From the NCBI GenBank assembly GCA_050084515.1, contig CM114274.1:35278001-35342000 (forward strand): 64,000 nucleotides of DNA, written 5' to 3'. Shown here piece after piece: positions 60,460-64,000 of the stretch; position 1 is the stretch's first letter; each line of letters starts with the position of its first letter. The translations under genes and the position numbers were made by a program. This DNA is from Blasia pusilla. Lineage: Eukaryota; Marchantiophyta; Marchantiopsida; Blasiales. The notes below the pieces were generated by a model. That model saw only the letters and a list, made by a program, of their open reading frames with translations. It was not told the origin of the DNA and ran no database searches.

Positions 60460-61572
60460 AGTTTTTGATGATGAGGCAAAGATTTCATAGAATAGATCAA
60501 ATGTCTGATTCAGAGCTTTTTGGATGATATAAAGGAGAATATTTTTTCGAACGATGGTGGTGCTTGTAAAAGTTTGTTGAACATTTTTTTATGTCTTTTC
60601 GAATGTGATCGTCTATGTACTCCGCGGACTTCTATTTTGCAACCCGTCGGATTTCTCCTACTTTCAACTTTTCACTTTTTGACGACAGGACCTTTTTACC
60701 ACTTCCAGGCAACCTGTCGGATTCCGACAGGTTTCTTGATCGGACTCTTTCCCTGTTGGTCCAACTTAAGAGGCAGTCTGGCGGGCTTCTTCCCTTGGCA
60801 GCTTCCCCTCAACTCGTAAAGGCAAGCGTAGGCTTCTTATCTTCTCTCAAACGTGTTGGATTCCTACTACCTGTGTGATTGCCATAATAGTATTACCAAG
60901 GACGGAGCACATATTGATACTGGATGGGTGTCACATTGCAGAGCGTACAAGGTATATTGCCGAGGAAGGCGGTGGGACTCAAATCAGGTTACATGGGACC
61001 GTTATGGCGTACCTGGGGGGGCAAGGCTCTCGGGTCGCCAATATTTTCGATCCCCGTCTACAATCGGCCAGAGGAGCCACTTGAATCCCAGGACATTCCT
61101 TTTGTACTGTCACCAAGGAGAGTTAGGAGCAAATTTGTAGATGACGAGGCTGAAGAAATCATAGACTAGGTCAAATGTACATTTCCGAGGTTCCTTCGGA
61201 GGTAATAAAGGACGAGATTTTTTCAACCCATAATGGTGTTTGTAAATGTTTGCTGGAATATTTTGTTGGACTTGTGGATTGTGTTCTTTTAGCTACTCAG
61301 AATTACAATTTTGCAACCCGTATGATTCCGACGGGTTGCAACTTTTTGCTTTTTGCCCACTGCAACTTTTTAACCATTTCCAGGCATGCTGTCGGACTCC
61401 GACAGGTTGACTTCTTGAGTGATCGGACTCTTTCTCTGTGAGACCAACTTCTGACGCATTGTGGCGGGCTTCTTAACGTTTGGCTCGTTCCCCTACATTC
61501 GTCAAACTAGTTGTAGGCTTCTTTTCTTGTCTTAGATGTGCAGGATTCCTACTACCTTTCGGATTGCCATTT
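60460..61572 (+). repeat. Direct duplication of the methyltransferase 3' end
   Basis: About 60475-60893 and 61155-61572 share order and sequence: ATAGA-TAGATCAAATGT or ATAGACTAGGTCAAATGT, GATGGTGGTGCTTGTAAA or AATGGTGTTTGTAAATG, a TTTTGCAACCCGT-palindrome, a CATTTCCAGGC- or CACTTCCAGGC-palindrome, and ending GGATTCCTACTACCT and GATTGCCAT. Between them, 60860-61170 is a coding relic (CHIAERTRYIAEEGG, ending FVDDEAEEIID) whose acidic end resembles the ELSDDDE end of the methyltransferase. The copies look like two tandem 3' exons/UTRs. Confidence 0.65.
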
Positions 61573-62190
61573 CGGATTCCCAACCTGTTAGATTGTCGTG
61601 GGTGGAGAGTGGAAGAAAATCACTTCTAAAAATCTTTCCTTTCTTATGGTGAGCTTTCTTACGGGTTGGGAGGGGTGCAGCTTCTCGGTTTCTCAGCCTT
61701 AGGATCTGAATGGAGGGACATCAGTTCCTCTTTACTCCAAACAACTAACAATCTTTTGGTTCAATTATCCTCTCATGTGTTCACATTTCACAAAGTTGGT
61801 CTTGAGCAGACACCATTCATAACCAACAAAAAGTTGGTTATGGGGGCAAGTCAGGGAGGCCATGATCAGGCAACAATCCTCGCAAAAAAGAGATTGGCAT
61901 CCGGGTGGTCCTCCAACAAAAATACCCATGGGCACTGCTTTTTGTAGACCGAGACAAGTAATGTTAAGAAACTTAGGCTCACATGGAGAGTGATGGAAAA
62001 ATGTTTGTAGTGGTCTTATGATGTCTTTTTTTTTTTTCGCTTGAGGAAAAAGGAGGTTTTTAGAGCCAAATGTGGACCACTACCTACTCTCTTCTAAAGA
62101 TTTCATGAATTTGAAAGCAAACAAAAATTTCAAATATGTCAAAATTTTTTGAAAGAGAGGCGGATATGGCCCTTTTTTTTTACGAGAGAC
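61573..62190. other. Right-hand subterminal region of the MULE-like element
   Basis: A 93-codon open frame (61666-61947) has no recognisable domain. The palindromes do not extend into this part. It ends in the CT-rich terminal repeat. No other feature seen. Confidence 0.35.
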
Positions 62191-62250
62191 TCTCCTCTCT
62201 TCCTCTCTTCCTCTCCTCTCTTACTCTCTCCTGCCAGAATACCAGCCCCC
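62191..62250 (+). repeat. Right terminal inverted repeat of the MULE-like element
   Basis: CTCCTCTCTTCCTCTCTTCC continuing to TCTTAC (about 62191-62223) is repeated in the same written orientation at 45671-45704, next to the Ty3 5' half. Undoing the proposed inversion turns one of the two round, making them true terminal inverted repeats of about 33 bp. The outermost roughly 27 bases (62224-62250) match the other end only weakly. Confidence 0.6.
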
Positions 62251-62595
62251 GAGCAACGCCTGATGTTGGGGAAAGCGTCATTCAGAGGATTGGGCTTGAC
62301 GAGAGCTGATGTGGAGCATTGTCCATTCCGGATACAAACATCCTTGGGTGGAGCAAGTACCACAGAGTATATCACTTGACAGGAGGTCGTGGTGAGGATT
62401 CGCCCAAGACATCCTACCGATGAGTCCGTGGTGCGAGCCAAGGCGATAGTGACTGATGCAGAGTCCTACGACGTCTTGGTTGGTAGAGCAGTATTATATC
62501 CGATGGGGGTTTCCCAGGATTATTGGGAGGATTCAGTGTCTTATAGACCAGGTTGGCAGTCAGGTGATGGGCGTCTTAGCTCATTATCCGTTTGA
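62251..62595 (+). pseudogene. Retropepsin remainder of the second Ty3 element
   Basis: One frame gives EQRLMLGKASFRGLGLTRAD then EHCPFRIQTSLGGASTTEYI to a TGA at 62377-62379. The next frame continues VVRIRPRHPTDESVVRAKAI, DAESYDVLVGRAVLYPMGVS and RPGWQSGDGR. It aligns with 6864-7219 but is better preserved. The catalytic Asp is on the other half, at 45.7 kb. Confidence 0.75.
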
Positions 62596-63909
62596 TTCAT
62601 AAGTGTAGTGATCAAGCGACGGCCAGGAGAGATGTGACCTTAGCAGCATTTAGCAGTGCCATCACTTGGCCTAGTGATTTGATTGAGGGATATGTCCATG
62701 GAGAGGATACTCCTGTTCTTGACATTTCTATGGAGAGGAGTGTCATGGTAGCCGCATCAGTCCGTGGAGGAGAGGTGTCGCTTTGGGGCTCGACTGAGGA
62801 GCTTCGACGCTTAGCCAACGAGCATGTGCAGACCACGTGGAGAGAGATGTTTGCACAAAAGTGTGATAGGTCAGAGGAACCCAAGGTAGCCAGGAGTGCT
62901 GCTATGACCCCTTTGGACACCACCCCGATTGTATGGTGCATCCCAGAGAAGGGTATTCAGATGTTGGATCTCTTTGGAGGGATCAACATTGGGTTAGCTG
63001 CTGTTTTTCAGGCTAGAGTGCACGTGCAGCAGTTCTTGTATGTGGAGATTGATGATGTTGCGAGGCGCGCTTCACTTCACCATATGGCGCAATTACGCCT
63101 CCGTTTTCCCGACTTGTTGTCTGTGTCCGCCATTCAGGGTTACCACAGTTCCCTACCGAGGGATATTTTATCGTTGGGGGTGCAGGACTTGGAGCGGGTA
63201 GGGGAATAGACTTGGTCATTTGTGGTTGGCCATGTCAGGGCCAATCGAGTGTTGGATGGGATAGCGGGATAGCGGATTAGCTAACTCTCGGTCCAAGTTT
63301 TTTTGGGAGATGATGTGGATTGTGCAATACTTGCAGGAGCATCAATCTTGTCCTCTAGCATACATTATGGAGAATGTACCGATTTTGGGTGATTCGAGGT
63401 CCTGTGTGGTGACAAGTGCACATCAAATGCGTGCATGGATTGGCCCGGCAGTTTTTTTGGATGCGGTGAGTGTGGATTCACGAGCATATGGCCCGCATCT
63501 TTGGTGGACCAAATTGGTACCACACGAGGTGTTACGCAGAGCATATGCGAGAGTGGAGCACCCCTGCAATTTGTTGGTGGATTCTATATTGGATCCGGGC
63601 CGTCGATCAGAGGCAGTGAGGCTAGATGATAGACCGCCGTTGACTGTGGTCGACAGGATTGGCATGCCACGGGTAGCCTTTCCCACATTGGTGAGTTTTC
63701 TCGCTTCTTATGCATTCAAGGAGGCCGGACCTGGCTTGGTTTGGGATGACCAATTACAGAGGTTGGTGGAGCCCAACGTCGATGAGCAAGAGCGAGCGAT
63801 CGGATTCCCCATAGGAGTGACGGCAGTAGTATCACTATCAGATGCATCACGATGTCATATCTTGGGTCAGGCGATAGACATAAACTGCTTCATATGGATT
63901 TTAGCTTAG
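62592..63909 (+). pseudogene. C5-cytosine DNA methyltransferase domain inside the Ty3 element (copy 2)
   Basis: This is better preserved than copy 1. 62592-63206 is one open frame including MLDLFGGINIGLAAVFQARV (motif I, Asp codon 62967) and the E-x-D block YVEIDDVARR. After a one-base shift comes VICGWPCQGQSSV (motif IV, catalytic Cys codon 63233-63235). Then 63310-63909 is open with YIMENVPILG (motif VI, Glu 63370), SRAYGPHLWWTKL (motif VIII-like), VEPNVDEQERAIGFP (motif IX/X) and ILGQAIDINCFIW (motif X). Together these span a complete C5-methyltransferase of about 400 residues with a variable recognition region before motif IX. A TAG at 63207 and the frameshift are the main lesions. Confidence 0.85.
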
Positions 63910-64000
63910 GAGTAGCTAAACAACGTCGTTTGAGGATGCGGCAGATCACAATAGTTGTGTTGGTGAGCCCGATGCCTATCGAGACTGTTGAGGCAATGGC

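Larger units (their letters stand above)
52371..62250 (+). mobile_element. MULE-like transposon, main arm: transposase N-half (-) and ParB/DNA-methyltransferase gene (+)
   Basis: This arm contains the divergently transcribed transposase (54196-52411, minus) and a ParB-like/beta-class methyltransferase gene (55279-60411, plus). Palindrome arrays fill the spacer and introns. A GA-rich terminal inverted repeat lies near the right end (CT-rich on the plus strand, about 62191-62223), ending at 62250. Right of it the Ty3 protease resumes with GAGCAACGC (62251-62259), a 7/9 match to GCGCAACCC at the other terminus (45722-45714), as for the 9-bp target duplications typical of MULEs. Adding the arm at 43.15-45.71 kb gives about 12.4 kb. 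Confidence 0.7.
62251..64000 (+). mobile_element. Second Ty3/Gypsy element, 3' half (retropepsin onward), cut by the window end
   Basis: The half starts inside the retropepsin with EQRLMLGKASFRG and runs through protease and methyltransferase. The sequence continues beyond the window, where RT should follow. It completes the minus-strand 5' half at 45.7-49.8 kb. Confidence 0.7.

Noticed and set aside
1-64000. tRNA, rRNA or snRNA genes
   Set aside because: None was recognised by eye on either strand; a covariance-model search would be needed to exclude small ones.

Overview
This is nuclear DNA of a land plant or close streptophyte relative. Two conventional host genes show this. One is a nine-exon MAP kinase kinase with a C-terminal NTF2-like domain (the plant MKK3 type). 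The other is a six-exon thylakoid-lumen cyclophilin of the CYP38/TLP40 type. Both have short GT-AG introns. I cannot name the species. The high load of decayed retroelements and a Ty3-type element carrying a cytosine methyltransferase (a type described from the charophyte Klebsormidium) would fit a seedless plant, but that is inference.

Layout. 1-1.3 kb: possible end of a minus-strand Copia element. 1.33-13.6 kb: decayed Ty3/Gypsy element in the order LTR, palindrome-rich 5' leader, gag, retropepsin, C5-DNA methyltransferase, RT, RNase H, integrase with a terminal PHD finger, LTR; a 1.27-kb insertion splits the integrase. 14.0-16.25 kb: minus-strand Helitron/PIF1 helicase relic. 18.6-22.2 kb: decayed non-LTR retroelement. 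24.5-29.3 kb: MKK3 (+). 30.95-33.46 kb: second, rearranged copy of the non-LTR element. 35.5-38.65 kb: CYP38 (-). 40.9-41.9 kb: three small non-autonomous Helitrons. 42.0-42.5 kb: solo LTR fragment.

43.15-62.25 kb holds the most unusual object: two arms of one roughly 12.4-kb MULE-like DNA transposon, separated by an apparent 9.2-kb inversion (about 43.15-52.37 kb). If the inversion is undone on paper, the transposase halves (N-terminal part at 54.2-52.4 kb minus; C-terminal part with SWIM finger at 43.2-45.3 kb plus) become one gene. The two halves of a second Ty3 element (45.7-49.7 kb minus; 62.25-64.0 kb plus) also rejoin inside the retropepsin gene, flanked by a 9-bp imperfect target duplication and GA-rich terminal inverted repeats.

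The transposon carries, divergently from the transposase, a multi-exon gene with a ParB/sulfiredoxin-like domain followed by a beta-class DNA (adenine N6 or cytosine N4) methyltransferase. Its introns and spacers are filled with a 27-bp palindrome (GCAACCCGTCGGA, one free base, then the reverse complement) whose centre is always GANTC. I see this palindrome nowhere else in the window. Transposon and Ty3 elements both carry stop codons and frameshifts, so the copies here look inactive, but the architecture is readable.
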